Assembly: GCF_001866645.1 (NCBI RefSeq)
Contig: NZ_MLYP01000079.1
Location: 25,898 to 89,897, forward strand
DNA: 64,000 nt
Direction of reading: 5' to 3'
Source of the DNA: Streptomyces colonosanans
Lineage (GTDB): Bacteria; Actinomycetota; Actinomycetes; Streptomycetales; Streptomycetaceae
A program made the position numbers and the translations under genes. Under the pieces are notes generated by a model, which was not told where the DNA came from, did no database searches, and saw only the letters and a program-made list of their open reading frames with translations. Positions 42,037 to 51,103 of the stretch are shown here, in pieces (the first letter of the stretch is position 1; each line of letters starts with the position of its first letter).

Positions 42037-42696
42037 TCAGCGCCGGCGTGCCAGGGTCAGGCCGTCCGCCACCGCCAGCATCACGCTGTCCACTCGGTCG
42101 TCCGCCCGCACATGGGCGTTGAAGTCCTTGATCGCGGCCGCGAGTCCGGTCGCGTCCGGGTCCGTCACATCGCCGTGGTAGAAGACGTTGTCCACCGCGA
42201 GCAGGCCTCCGGGGCGCATACGCGGCACCAACTCGTCCCAGTAGGCGATGTAGTTGTCCTTGTCCGCGTCGATGAACGCCATGTCGATGTGCGGTTCGGC
42301 CGGCAGGTCCTGCAGGGTCCGCAGCGCGGGTGCGATCCGCAGCTCGATCCGGTCGGCCACGCCCGCCTTCGCCCAGGCCGTGCGCGCGTACTCGGTCCAC
42401 TCCTCGGAGACGTCGCACGTCAGCAGCGTCCCGTCGGACGGCAGCGCCTGCGCCATGGACAGCGCGGACAGCCCGGTGAAGGTCCCGATCTCGACGATCC
42501 GGCGCGCCCCGGTCAGCCGCACCAGGAACGCCAGCAGCGGCCCCTGCTCCTCGGCGACCTGCTTGCCCGCCACCAGCGGCAGCTGCGTATGGGTGGTCTC
42601 GACGAGCATCCGCTGCACCGGGTCCAGCGGGGGGTTGTGGCCGAGCATGTACGCATACAACTCGTCCGTCAGCGGCGTTCCGTTCCCCTTGGCCAC
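42037..42696 (-). CDS. O-methyltransferase (CCoAOMT/catechol-type)
   Basis: A 219-residue class I SAM enzyme of the caffeoyl-CoA/catechol O-methyltransferase family: IVEIGTFTGLSALSMAQAL (motif I), LLTCDVSEEWTEYAR, then AFIDADKDNYIAYWDELVPR and GGLLAVDNVFYHGDVTDPDA with the metal-binding Asp and Asp-Asn residues. Requires a divalent cation and methylates a vicinal diol. GTG with AGGAGGTCGC upstream. It sits at the head of the Ter block on the same strand, 10 bp from the HAD gene; whether it belongs to that pathway is not certain. Confidence 0.85.
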   Translation of the reverse strand: MAKGNGTPLTDELYAYMLGHNPPLDPVQRMLVETTHTQLPLVAGKQVAEEQGPLLAFLVRLTGARRIVEIGTFTGLSALSMAQALPSDGTLLTCDVSEEWTEYARTAWAKAGVADRIELRIAPALRTLQDLPAEPHIDMAFIDADKDNYIAYWDELVPRMRPGGLLAVDNVFYHGDVTDPDATGLAAAIKDFNAHVRADDRVDSVMLAVADGLTLARRR

Positions 42697-42705
42697 GCGA
42701 CCTCC

Positions 42706-43599
42706 TCAGTCTCTGCCCCAAGGTCCCGAGCGCTCCGCGCTCCCCTCCACCGTATCCCTGGGCTCACCTGGCCGGACCTGTCCCTGGCGGAACTCGCGTG
42801 CCGCCTTCAGGAACTCCCGCAGGATCCGCTCCCCGGCCAGTACACCCCGCTCCGGCAGGGCGCCGGTCCCCGGTGCCGTCCAGCCGCTGTCGGCCAGTTC
42901 GCCGTGGCCCGGGTGCCAGCCGCGGTCCGCGGCGAGCAGCAGGTCCGCGTCCAGCAGTGAGTCCCCGGCGGCGAGCGTGAGCCCGGCACCGGTGCGACGG
43001 GCCACCTCGCGGACGGCCGCGCCCTTGGTGAGCGGCCCGGGCACGGCGTAGACCTTGCGGCCCTGGAGCGACACCGTCCAGCCGCGCTGCTCCGCCCACT
43101 CGGCCAGCTCCTTCACCCACTCCTCGGGCAGCAGCTCGCGCTCGACGACCAGATAGACGAAGAGGTCCTCGGCGACCCGGTGTTTGCGCACCCAGGCCGG
43201 GTCCGCGGCGGCCTCGAGGTGCGCGCGCACCTCGGCCAGCGGCGCGCACTCGTCGGCGAGCCGGGCCAGCACCCCCGCGTGCCAGTCGGGGTCCGAGACT
43301 CCGTCGACCAGCAGATGACCGCCGTTCGCGCAGACCGCGTACTTCGGTGTGGGGCCCGGCAGGTTGATGCGCTGGTACTGCTTGCGGGTGCGGGTCGTGG
43401 CCGGCACGAACACCGCCCGGTCCCCGAGGCCGGTCAGCAACCCGGCCGCGGCCTCGGTCATGTAAGACAGCGGCTTGCTCTCGTGCACCTCGACGCACAG
43501 CAGACGGGGTGCCCGCATATCCGGCATGGTCAGCGCGAGCGCCGCGGCGGAGTAGATCAGCGTACGGTCGAGATCGCTGGCGACCAGCACGGGGCTCAT
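42706..43599 (-). CDS. HAD-superfamily hydrolase of the Ter-associated module
   Basis: 297 residues. LVASDLDRTLIYSAAALALT holds motif I (D-x-D-x-T), ATTRTRKQYQRI motif II, and AAGDSLLDADLLLAADRGWH the motif III/IV acidic residues. YAVCANGGHLLVDG is the sucrose-phosphatase/Cof-like cap region. The ATG overlaps the stop of the upstream PRTase-type gene (ATGA), so they are cotranslated. In Ter clusters a HAD enzyme of this kind is thought to remove a phosphate from the intermediate made by the phosphoribosyltransferase. This role is inferred from context. Confidence 0.8.
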   Translation of the reverse strand: MSPVLVASDLDRTLIYSAAALALTMPDMRAPRLLCVEVHESKPLSYMTEAAAGLLTGLGDRAVFVPATTRTRKQYQRINLPGPTPKYAVCANGGHLLVDGVSDPDWHAGVLARLADECAPLAEVRAHLEAAADPAWVRKHRVAEDLFVYLVVERELLPEEWVKELAEWAEQRGWTVSLQGRKVYAVPGPLTKGAAVREVARRTGAGLTLAAGDSLLDADLLLAADRGWHPGHGELADSGWTAPGTGALPERGVLAGERILREFLKAAREFRQGQVRPGEPRDTVEGSAERSGPWGRD

Positions 43600-46034
43600 A
43601 CGGACACCGCCCTGCCGTCGGCGCCGGTCGCGCCCCGCGTGTACTGGGGGTGAATCAGCCCCACACAGGTGTACGGAAGTTCCTCGACCTCCTCCACCGG
43701 CACGCCGCGCTGCCCGGCCAGCAGACGGACATGGTCGAGGTCGGCGCCCGCCCCGGCCCGGGCCAGGACCTTCCAGGGCACCCGGCGCAGCAGGACGCGC
43801 GTGGTCTCGCCGACGCCCGGCTTGACGAGGTTCACGTCGCGGATGCCGTACTCCTCGCTGATGCGTTCCACCGCCGCCCAGCCCTCCCAGGTCGGTGTGC
43901 GGTCGCCGTCGAGCAGTTCCTTGGTCTGTGCCCGGACCTTCTCCTCGACCTCGGCGAAGCGGGCGGAGACGGCGTCGAGGAAGGCGGCCGACGCATCCGT
44001 TCCGGCGAGTTCGCGGTAGAACTTCGCGCCGTGGTAGTCGTGCGTGCCGACCAGGTCGGCGCGCAGCACCGTCCGCGAAATCAGCCCGGAGACCGTCGAG
44101 TTGAGGCAGGCGGACGGGATCAGGAAGTCCTCCCGGGTGCCGTACGTCCGTGTGCACGAGCCCGGATCGGCGAGCACCGCGATCTCCGGGTCGAAGCCCG
44201 TGATGCCGTCCGAGGCCTCGAACTCCCTGATCGCTTCGGCCAGTTCCCGGGTGATGGCGCCCTTGCCGGTCCAGCCGTCGACGAAGACGACGTCGGAGGG
44301 GTCGTACCGGTCGGCCAGCCAGCGCAGGGCGTTGGCGTCGATGCCCCGGCCGCGCACGATCGACACCGCGTAGTGCGGCAGGTCGAGGCCGTGCCGGTGC
44401 CGCGCCCAGCGGCGCATCAGGACGCCGACCGGGGTGCCTGCGCGGGCCAGCGAGACCAGGACGGGCCGGGGCGACCGCTCGGCGAGGACCGTCTCGGTGA
44501 CCACGCCGACCGCCTGGGCGAGACGGGTCGCCGAGGCCCCCAGCGCCGTGTGGAACAGCTCCTGGTACTGCTCGCTCGGCTGGTACTCCACCGGCAGCGA
44601 CTCCGCGTAGTGCGCGCCGCCGCTCTGGATCGCCTCCTCGCGCTCCTCCGTCGGCGCCTCCAGGGTGACGTCCGAGAGGTCCTGCAGCAGCCAGCCGACC
44701 TCGTCCGGCGCGTACGAGGAGAAGGCGGGGCCGCGAAGGGGCTCGGGCAGCATGACGGGCCTTTCGGGGACGTGCGGGGGCTCGGGGACGTAACTGGGGA
44801 CGACCGCGAGCAGGACGTACGGGGTGTGGGCGGCGAGCCGGTCCAGCAGGCCGCCGGGGGCATGCAGCTCGGGAGTGTCGGCCCGGGAGTCCACGACCGC
44901 GACGACGGCGTCGAAGCCGGCGTCCGCGACGTTGTAGGCGTAGCGCTCGCCGGGGCCGTCGGCCGGGTCGTCATGGGCGGGGAAGACGATCCGGCTGCGT
45001 ATCGCATAGCCGGGGTCGTCGATCGCGAGGACCGGCGAGCGGGTGGTCGTGGAGTAGCGGACCTCGGCGGCCACGACCTGCTCCAGTTCCCGTGCGAGCC
45101 TGAGCGGCGCGTACATCAGCTCCTCGAAGCCGAGCACGAGCACGCGCCGGGCGCCCGCGGGCAGCGCTTCGGCGATCCGCGCGGTCATCGCCGGCAGCGC
45201 GCGCTCCAGCCGGGCCCGGTGCTCGGGGGTGAAGCCGTGCCGTCCGCCGTCGGGCAGGCCGCGGGGCCAGCCGAGCCGCACGCGGGTGACGGTCCCGTGG
45301 GGCTCCCGGTCGAGCGGTGCCGACTCGTGCCGGGCGACCAGTTCCTGCCCCTTCTCCAGGACGCCCTCCGGCAGCCGTACGGTCCCGGTGGCCAGCGTCA
45401 CCAGGTCGATCCGCGCGCCGATCTCCCGCCCGAACTCCTCCAGACGGCCCAGGTCCGCGGCCGAGCGCAGGTCGACCAGGGTGACGACGACATACCGCTT
45501 CCTCGGATACCGCCCGTGCAGGTCGCGGATCGTGTTCCGGACCGTGTTGCCGGTCGAGAACTCGTCGTCGACGAGAACCAGCGGGCCGTCGCCCGCCAGC
45601 AGGGCCGGGTCGTTCGGCAGCAGCAGATGCGAGGTCGCGTGCGAGTGGGACTCCTCGAAGCCTCCGGCGCGCGCGACGCCCTCGACGGGGCGGCGGGTGG
45701 AGTGGAGGTAGGGCGCGTGGCCGAGGCCGTCCGCGACCGAGTGGCCGAGTGCGGTGGCCGTCTCCGCGTACCCGAGTACGACCGCCCGGCTCTCCTCCGG
45801 GCTCTCGGCGCCCAGCAGTTCCCGCACCCGGCGGCCGAGCGCGAACCCGTGGCCGTAGACGACGGAAGGGGACTGCGGAACATGCTTGCCCAGCACATGG
45901 GAGACGAGCAGATGCGCCCGCTTGGGGTTGTGCCGCAGCGCGAGCCCCAGCAGCTCGGTCAGCTTCCCGTCGCCGACCAGTTCGACTCCGAGCCGCTCGG
46001 CGACCCACGTTCCGGACCAGACCATGTCTCTCAT
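43596..46034 (-). CDS. Large phosphoribosyltransferase/TRSP-domain protein of the Ter-associated module
   Basis: 812 residues. The N-terminal domain (about 1-240) has a phosphoribosyltransferase loop PLVLVDDEFSTGNTVRNTIR and the SYHSHATSHLL-like RAGGFEESHSHATSHLLLPN. A middle region repeats the pattern RRVLVLGFEELMYAPLRLAR. The C-terminal third has a second PRTase-like site (DVVFVDGWTGKGAITREL) and LADPGSCTRTYGTREDFLIP, typical of TRSP. Predicted to join a ribose-phosphate to a base-like acceptor. ATG at 46034 with AAGGA 5 bases upstream. Coupled to the HAD gene downstream. Confidence 0.8.
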   Translation of the reverse strand: MRDMVWSGTWVAERLGVELVGDGKLTELLGLALRHNPKRAHLLVSHVLGKHVPQSPSVVYGHGFALGRRVRELLGAESPEESRAVVLGYAETATALGHSVADGLGHAPYLHSTRRPVEGVARAGGFEESHSHATSHLLLPNDPALLAGDGPLVLVDDEFSTGNTVRNTIRDLHGRYPRKRYVVVTLVDLRSAADLGRLEEFGREIGARIDLVTLATGTVRLPEGVLEKGQELVARHESAPLDREPHGTVTRVRLGWPRGLPDGGRHGFTPEHRARLERALPAMTARIAEALPAGARRVLVLGFEELMYAPLRLARELEQVVAAEVRYSTTTRSPVLAIDDPGYAIRSRIVFPAHDDPADGPGERYAYNVADAGFDAVVAVVDSRADTPELHAPGGLLDRLAAHTPYVLLAVVPSYVPEPPHVPERPVMLPEPLRGPAFSSYAPDEVGWLLQDLSDVTLEAPTEEREEAIQSGGAHYAESLPVEYQPSEQYQELFHTALGASATRLAQAVGVVTETVLAERSPRPVLVSLARAGTPVGVLMRRWARHRHGLDLPHYAVSIVRGRGIDANALRWLADRYDPSDVVFVDGWTGKGAITRELAEAIREFEASDGITGFDPEIAVLADPGSCTRTYGTREDFLIPSACLNSTVSGLISRTVLRADLVGTHDYHGAKFYRELAGTDASAAFLDAVSARFAEVEEKVRAQTKELLDGDRTPTWEGWAAVERISEEYGIRDVNLVKPGVGETTRVLLRRVPWKVLARAGAGADLDHVRLLAGQRGVPVEEVEELPYTCVGLIHPQYTRGATGADGRAVSV

Positions 46035-46074
46035 CGGTTCCTTGTCACTACGGCGAAACGGCCGGTTCCGGCTC

Positions 46075-47256
46075 TCAGCCGGGCAGCCCGGCGGCCAGCA
46101 GGTCCACGAAGCCGATGTCCTCGTTCGCGACACCGAAGACCTCGGCGCGCTGGAGGGTGCGCTCGGCCCATGCGCGGTGCGGCTTCACCTCGTTCATCTT
46201 GTTCGTGTACGCGGAGCGCAGCACGCCCCCGCCCAGGCGCTCGGGCCGCAGGATGTCCTGCGCGTCGCTGAACTCCTCATGGCTGACGACCGACAGCGCG
46301 TGCACGGGCATCACATGCGAGGGGTGGATACAGGTCTTGCCGAGCAGGCCGTTGGCGCGGTCGAGGGCGATCTCCCGCAGCAGCCCGTCCATGTCGTGCG
46401 CGATGAGCGTCTCGCGCAACTCCTCGACCTCACCCGCCAGGAAGGGGCTGCGCCGCAACTGCGGCTTGAACATGCGCTCCTGGACCCGGAAGTACTCCCA
46501 CACGGGCCCGGTCACCGTGAATCCGCTGCCGTCGGCGCGCCCGAGGACATTGACCACGTCGGCGATCACGGAAGCGACGATCTGGAGGTCGTACGCGGTC
46601 ATGTCGGGCGCTCTGCGCAGCCCGTAGGACGAGCAGAAGTCGGTGACGCCGAGGCGCAACGCGAGGACGTGGTCGCGGTACTTGTCGACCGTGCGGAAGA
46701 CCGCGTCCAGGGTCTCCCGGCGGGACTCCAGGTAGAGCAGGTCGGGCGACTCCAGGACGGGCATGGCGAACAGCCGCCGACCGCTTGCCGCCTCGGCCGC
46801 CGTCAGCGCCTCCAGGAACGGGACGCCCCGCTCCTCGGTGAACTTCGGCAGCACGAAACCGGACAGCAGACAGGCCGCCGGACCGAGCCGGGCGACCAGG
46901 TCCGGGATCTGCTCCGGCGCGCGGACGCGTATGAAGAGCAGCGGCAGTTCGGCGTCCGCGGGGGTAGCTCCTGCCCGGGCAGTGAGCGCGGTCAACTGCT
47001 GGACCAGGTTCTCCTCGGCGTCCGCGACGTCCGCGTCACCGATGGCGTCCTCCAGACACAGCACCATGGACACGACCCCGCGGCTCGCCTGCTTGACCAC
47101 GTCGTCGCAGAGGCGGGGCCGGGTGGCCGGACTGTACAGGGTGGCACCCAGGGCCGCGGAGAGGATGCGGGCGGGGGAGTCGGCGGTGAACACGGCCGGC
47201 TCCTGATGGAACAGGCGCTGCCGCAGCTCCGGGGCAATGTGCCCGAAATGACGCAT
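46075..47256 (-). CDS. HpcH/HpaI aldolase / citrate-lyase-beta-like enzyme of the Ter-associated module
   Basis: A 393-residue TIM-barrel lyase. It has VLCLEDAIGDADVADAEENL (metal-ligand region E-D-x3), LSGFVLPKFTEERGVPFLEA, a second acid in VLESPDLLYLESRRETLDAV, and LGKTCIHPSHVMPVHALSVV (family C-terminal G-K-x-C-I-H-P). This class cleaves or forms C-C bonds in CoA-linked or free acids. Located 40 bp upstream of the PRTase-type gene on the same strand, it is expected to feed or cleave the same metabolite. Substrate unproven. Confidence 0.85.
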   Translation of the reverse strand: MRHFGHIAPELRQRLFHQEPAVFTADSPARILSAALGATLYSPATRPRLCDDVVKQASRGVVSMVLCLEDAIGDADVADAEENLVQQLTALTARAGATPADAELPLLFIRVRAPEQIPDLVARLGPAACLLSGFVLPKFTEERGVPFLEALTAAEAASGRRLFAMPVLESPDLLYLESRRETLDAVFRTVDKYRDHVLALRLGVTDFCSSYGLRRAPDMTAYDLQIVASVIADVVNVLGRADGSGFTVTGPVWEYFRVQERMFKPQLRRSPFLAGEVEELRETLIAHDMDGLLREIALDRANGLLGKTCIHPSHVMPVHALSVVSHEEFSDAQDILRPERLGGGVLRSAYTNKMNEVKPHRAWAERTLQRAEVFGVANEDIGFVDLLAAGLPG

Positions 47257-47452
47257 ATGACTCCCCGTAGTGGTCGACCGGCCGAAAGATGTGGCCGGTA
47301 ATAGTACGTAGATCGCCCTGTCGTGAGTTCCCGCCGGGCATGAAGTTCAGGTGACGCGACCGTGTCGGAGGCACCGTGACGGCGGACCCGCGGCGCCCCG
47401 GGGAGTCCACCCCGCATTGTTGTGACCAGGACCGAGAAGGCAGGATGACGGC

Positions 47453-48310
47453 ATGACGTACGCGATGCTGAAAGGGTCGAACGTACCGCTCGAGGCCACG
47501 GCGGTGCGGGCGGTGCTGCGGTGGGCCTCGGGGCAGGGCGTTCCGGAGGTCGACGCCTCGGCGCTGCTCCTCGGCCCTGACGGTCGCGTGCGGTCCGACG
47601 AGGACTTCGTCTTCTACAACCAGCCCCGGCATCCGTCCGGAACGGTCCGGCTGCTCGGCAAGAAGCGCGAAACGGACGGGCTGACCGACGCGATCCAGAC
47701 GGATCTGGCGGGGATCGAGCCCGGAGTGGGTCGGGTCCTGCTCGTCGCCTCGGCGGACGACGTGGCCTTCGACCGCGTCCGGTCGCTGTGCATCCTGCTG
47801 TACGACGCGAGCGGCCCGGGCGGTGAGCCGCTGGCGTACTTCGACATCAGGCCGGAGACGGGGGCCGAGACGGCACTGATCTGCGGGGAACTGTACCGGC
47901 GGGGCGAGGGCTGGAAGTTCCGTGCGCTCGGCGAGGGTTACTCGAACGGGCTGAAGGGCCTCGCGAACGACTTCGGCATCTCGGTGGACGACTCGGAGCC
48001 CTCGTCGGCCGATGGCGCGGTGCCCGCGGCCAGACCCGAGGTGTCGGTACCGCTGCCGCCGGAGCAGCCGGTGAACCCGCAGCCCGCGTACGGCTATCCG
48101 CCCATGCCCGCGCAGCAGCCGGCCGCGGTGGCCACCACGCCGCCCGCGTACGGGTATCCCCAGCCCGCGAGCCCGCCGGCGTACGGCTATCCGCAGCCGC
48201 AGCCGACCGCGGCCCCCGCACCGGCGTACGGCTACCCGCCGACGGCGGCGCCCGCGCCGGACCCGGACTTCACACTGCCGCCGCAGGGCCCGCAGTTCAT
48301 CGGGCGATAG
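47453..48310 (+). CDS. terD: TerD-family protein with PAYGYP-repeat tail
   Basis: 285 residues. Residues 1-185 are a TerD domain: MLKGSNVPLEATAVRAVLRW, GVPEVDASALLLGPDGRVRS, DEDFVFYNQPRHPSGTV, ALICGELYRRGEGWKFRALG, GYSNGLKGLANDFGISV. The conserved Ca2+-binding Asp/Glu pattern is present in part (DASALLL, YFDIRPE). The tail (about 200-280) is five copies of PAYGYP-type repeat in Pro/Gln/Ala-rich sequence, probably disordered. Opposite in direction to the lyase; starts with ATG at 47453. Confidence 0.9.
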   Translation: MTYAMLKGSNVPLEATAVRAVLRWASGQGVPEVDASALLLGPDGRVRSDEDFVFYNQPRHPSGTVRLLGKKRETDGLTDAIQTDLAGIEPGVGRVLLVASADDVAFDRVRSLCILLYDASGPGGEPLAYFDIRPETGAETALICGELYRRGEGWKFRALGEGYSNGLKGLANDFGISVDDSEPSSADGAVPAARPEVSVPLPPEQPVNPQPAYGYPPMPAQQPAAVATTPPAYGYPQPASPPAYGYPQPQPTAAPAPAYGYPPTAAPAPDPDFTLPPQGPQFIGR

Positions 48311-48313
48311 CGC

Positions 48314-49048
48314 TCACGCCTTCGTCTTGTAGCCGCGGCCCCACTGCAGTCCCCACCCGTACAGCCGGTCCAGTTCCGACTGGAAGCCGTACACGAACTT
48401 CACCTCGCGGTGGACGACGAGTTCGCCCTTGTTGTTGTTCTCGATCAGGACGACCGCGCAGGAACGGGCCTGCGGATGGCGTTCGTCGAGACCGATCTCG
48501 ATGCGCGGGCCGTTGCTCGGGTACATCGTGACGACGGCGTGCGTACGGTCGAACGCGGGCGTCTGGTCGTAGATGTAGACGAAGATCAGCAGCCGTTTGA
48601 AGTCCTCCCGGTGGTCGAGGTTGACGAAGATCGTCTCGCCGGTGCCGGAGCCGAACCGGTCGTCGCCGCTGAGCTTGATGTAGGGCGGCTCGTTGAGTTC
48701 CCCGAAGAAGTTGCCGAGCGGCTGCACCACGCCCTTCGTGCCGTCCATCATCTCGTACATACACCCCAGGTCGAGGTCGACGTTGACCATGCTCTGGGTG
48801 TGCGCCTGCACGACCTCCGGGGTGAACATCCGGAGGGGACGGCGCAGCAGACTGCCTCGCTCGAGGCCGCCGATGTCCGACGTCCGCATCCGCCACGACA
48901 GGTTGATCCGCAGATTGCCCGTCGCCGCGCCCTGCTTGGTGAGCGAGACCCGGGGGTGCCGCTTGGTCATCTCGATCGCGTTGGTAGCCGCGCTGCCCGA
49001 GTCGAACTCCGTCGCCCTCCCGCGCCACACGCCGTCCCAGAAACCCAT
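48314..49048 (-). CDS. TerA-like (TerD-superfamily) protein
   Basis: 244 residues. It begins MGFWDGVWRGRATEFDSG and includes LSLTKQG-type HPRVSLTKQGAATGNLRINL, DLDLGCMYEMMDGTKGVVQP, LGNFFGELNEPPYIKLSGDD, ETIFVNLDHREDFKRLLIFV and the NNNKGELVVHREVKFVYGFQ end. This is the arrangement of TerA/TerF-type relatives, where the Ca2+-binding DLDL and SGDDR loops are conserved. ATG at 49048 has GGGGGCGGGC directly upstream, better than the GTG six codons earlier. Its stop is 3 bp from the convergent TerD gene end. Confidence 0.8.
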   Translation of the reverse strand: MGFWDGVWRGRATEFDSGSAATNAIEMTKRHPRVSLTKQGAATGNLRINLSWRMRTSDIGGLERGSLLRRPLRMFTPEVVQAHTQSMVNVDLDLGCMYEMMDGTKGVVQPLGNFFGELNEPPYIKLSGDDRFGSGTGETIFVNLDHREDFKRLLIFVYIYDQTPAFDRTHAVVTMYPSNGPRIEIGLDERHPQARSCAVVLIENNNKGELVVHREVKFVYGFQSELDRLYGWGLQWGRGYKTKA

Positions 49049-49148
49049 GCCCGCCCCCTGATACACACCGTCCGACAGCCGCGGGGCGGCCGCCGAGGAC
49101 GAATCCTCGCGTCCGCCCCGCTCAGAGCGTTCCTCACCCCGAGGGTCG

Positions 49149-50297
49149 TCACACCCCGGACGAGACCTCAGCCCCCTTGTCCGAGGTCACGTCCTTTCCC
49201 TCGGTCGCGGCGAGCGCCCGGTTGCGGCGCACCGAGGACCAGAAGGACCATCCGATCAGGACGACACCGACGAGACCGGTGATCACCTCGTTGATCTCGT
49301 ACTGGATGGTGACGAGGAGGATCACGGAGAGCGCGCCGATCGCGTAGTGCGCGCCGTGCTCCAGGTAGACGTACTCGTCGAGGGTGCCCTGGCGGACCAG
49401 GTAGACCGTCAGCGACCGGACGTACATGGCGCCGATGCCGAGGCCGAGCGCCATCAGGACGATGTCGTTGGTGATGGCGAAGGCACCGATCACACCGTCG
49501 AAGGAGAAGGAGGCGTCCAGGACCTCCAGGTAGAGGAACATGAAGAACGCGGCCTTGCCGGCGAGCGCGACCGCGGACCGGTTCTTGCCGGTTCGCCTGG
49601 CCGCTTCCTCCTCCTCGTGCTCCCGCTCCTCCTCCTGCTCCAGCCGGTCCTCGAAGAAGCCGGAGAGACCGCCGACGATCAGGTACGTGATCAGACCGGC
49701 GACGCCGGAGACGAGAACCGTCTGCGCCTTGTCGATGTGGGCGCCGCCGTGCTGGTGGGCGTGGGCCGCGAAGGTCATGGAGGTGATGAGCAGGACGATC
49801 AGCGAGATGCAGACCGACAGCATGTCGACCTTGCCGAGCCTGGCGAGCGGGCGCTCGATCCAGTGCAGCCACTGGATGTCCCGGTCCTCGAAGATGAAGT
49901 CCAGGAAGATCATCAGCAGGAACATGCCACCGAAAGCGGCGATCGCCGGATGGGCGTCGGTGACGAGTTGCTGGTACTGGTCCTTGTCGGTCAACGCAAG
50001 GTTGACCGCGTCTATCGGATTCTTCTTCGCCGTGACGGCGACGATCACGACGGGGAAGACCAGTCGCATACCGAAGACGGCGACCAGCACACCCACCGTG
50101 AGGAAGATCTTCTGCCAAAAGGCATTCATCTTCTTCAGGATTCCGGCGTTGACCACCGCGTTGTCGAAGGAGAGCGAGATTTCGAGGACGGAGAGGATCG
50201 CCACGATACCGAAGGCAGTCCACCCCCCGTAGAGGACCGCTGCCGCCAGGCCGATCGCGGTGACCACGAACGACCAGCCGAAGGTTTTCAAAAGCAC
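49149..50297 (-). CDS. DUF475 / TerC-like integral membrane protein
   Basis: 382 residues with about nine membrane helices. The two TerC-family core motifs are ILSVLEISLSFDNAVVNAGI (near 38-57) and LEVLDASFSFDGVIGAFAIT (near 255), each giving an acidic residue plus S-F-D in the membrane, proposed to hold a metal ion. A charged loop (RLEQEEEREHEEEEAARRTG) lies between helices. DUF475 proteins usually accompany TerD genes, and TerC proteins are linked to Mn2+ export and tellurite resistance. GTG start at 50297. Confidence 0.85.
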   Translation of the reverse strand: MLLKTFGWSFVVTAIGLAAAVLYGGWTAFGIVAILSVLEISLSFDNAVVNAGILKKMNAFWQKIFLTVGVLVAVFGMRLVFPVVIVAVTAKKNPIDAVNLALTDKDQYQQLVTDAHPAIAAFGGMFLLMIFLDFIFEDRDIQWLHWIERPLARLGKVDMLSVCISLIVLLITSMTFAAHAHQHGGAHIDKAQTVLVSGVAGLITYLIVGGLSGFFEDRLEQEEEREHEEEEAARRTGKNRSAVALAGKAAFFMFLYLEVLDASFSFDGVIGAFAITNDIVLMALGLGIGAMYVRSLTVYLVRQGTLDEYVYLEHGAHYAIGALSVILLVTIQYEINEVITGLVGVVLIGWSFWSSVRRNRALAATEGKDVTSDKGAEVSSGV

Positions 50298-50350
50298 TGG
50301 CTACCCAATCCGTATGCGAGGGGAAGATCCCCTCGTCGCCGTACCCGGCT

Positions 50351-50926
50351 TTACGAAACGTTGACTCCGAAGTCTAGAGCGATTCCACGCAGACCGGACG
50401 CGTAGCCCTGACCCACTGCGCGGAACTTCCATTCACCGCCGTAGCGGTAGACCTCGCCGAAAATCATGGCCGTTTCCGAGGAGGCGTCCTCGCTGAGGTC
50501 GTAGCGGGCCAGCTCCTGACCGTCGGCCTGGTTGACGACGCGGATGAAGGCGTTACTGACCTGGCCGAAGGTCTGGGCGCGTTCGTCCGCCATGTGGATG
50601 GAGACCGGGAAGACGATCTTGTCGCACTGGGGTGGAACCTTGGCGAGGTCGACCAGGATCGACTCGTCGTCACCCTCGCCCTCACCCGTGAGGTTGTCGC
50701 CGGTGTGCTCCACCGACCCGTCCGGGCTCTTGAGCTGGTTGTAGAAGACGAACCACTCGTCGCCGAGGACCCGGCCGCCGCTGCACAGCAGCGCGCTGGC
50801 GTCGAGGTCGAAGGGAGCTCCGGTGGTGGAGCGCGCGTCCCAGCCGAGCCCGATCATGACCTGCGTGAGGTTCGGTGCGGCCTTGGACAGGGAGACATTG
50901 CCTCCCTTGGCGAGCGTGACGCCCAT
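50351..50926 (-). CDS. terD: TerD-family protein
   Basis: 191 residues, pure TerD domain: MGVTLAKGGNVSLSKAAPNL, MIGLGWDARSTTGAPFDLDA, FVFYNQLKSPDGSVEHTGDN, LTGEGEGDDESILVDLAKVP, AMIFGEVYRYGGEWKFRAVG, GYASGLRGIALDFGVNVS. GEGDDE and DLDA are the calcium-binding acidic residues of the family. ATG at 50926 is chosen over an in-frame start 17 codons earlier because GGAGG lies 9 bases before it. It is 54 bp upstream of the DUF475 gene on the same strand. Confidence 0.9.
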   Translation of the reverse strand: MGVTLAKGGNVSLSKAAPNLTQVMIGLGWDARSTTGAPFDLDASALLCSGGRVLGDEWFVFYNQLKSPDGSVEHTGDNLTGEGEGDDESILVDLAKVPPQCDKIVFPVSIHMADERAQTFGQVSNAFIRVVNQADGQELARYDLSEDASSETAMIFGEVYRYGGEWKFRAVGQGYASGLRGIALDFGVNVS

Positions 50927-51103
50927 GATGCTGGTCCTCCCCGAGGTGCTGCGTCGCTTCGGGGGCTCAGCCCCCATGGTCGGAGGTCTGTCCCCGTGGA
51001 CGGAGGCGGAAACCCCGGCTGTCCCGGGGCTGGGCCCGGCGGCCCGTGCACGTTCGGCGCCGCACGGTGAGGTGCGGCGCCGGACGGCGATGAGCCTGTC
51101 GGC

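Noticed and set aside
43509..46271. Long open frame opposite the PRTase-type gene
   Set aside because: The same GC-skew shadow. The minus strand has the conserved protein with RBS and coupled neighbours.
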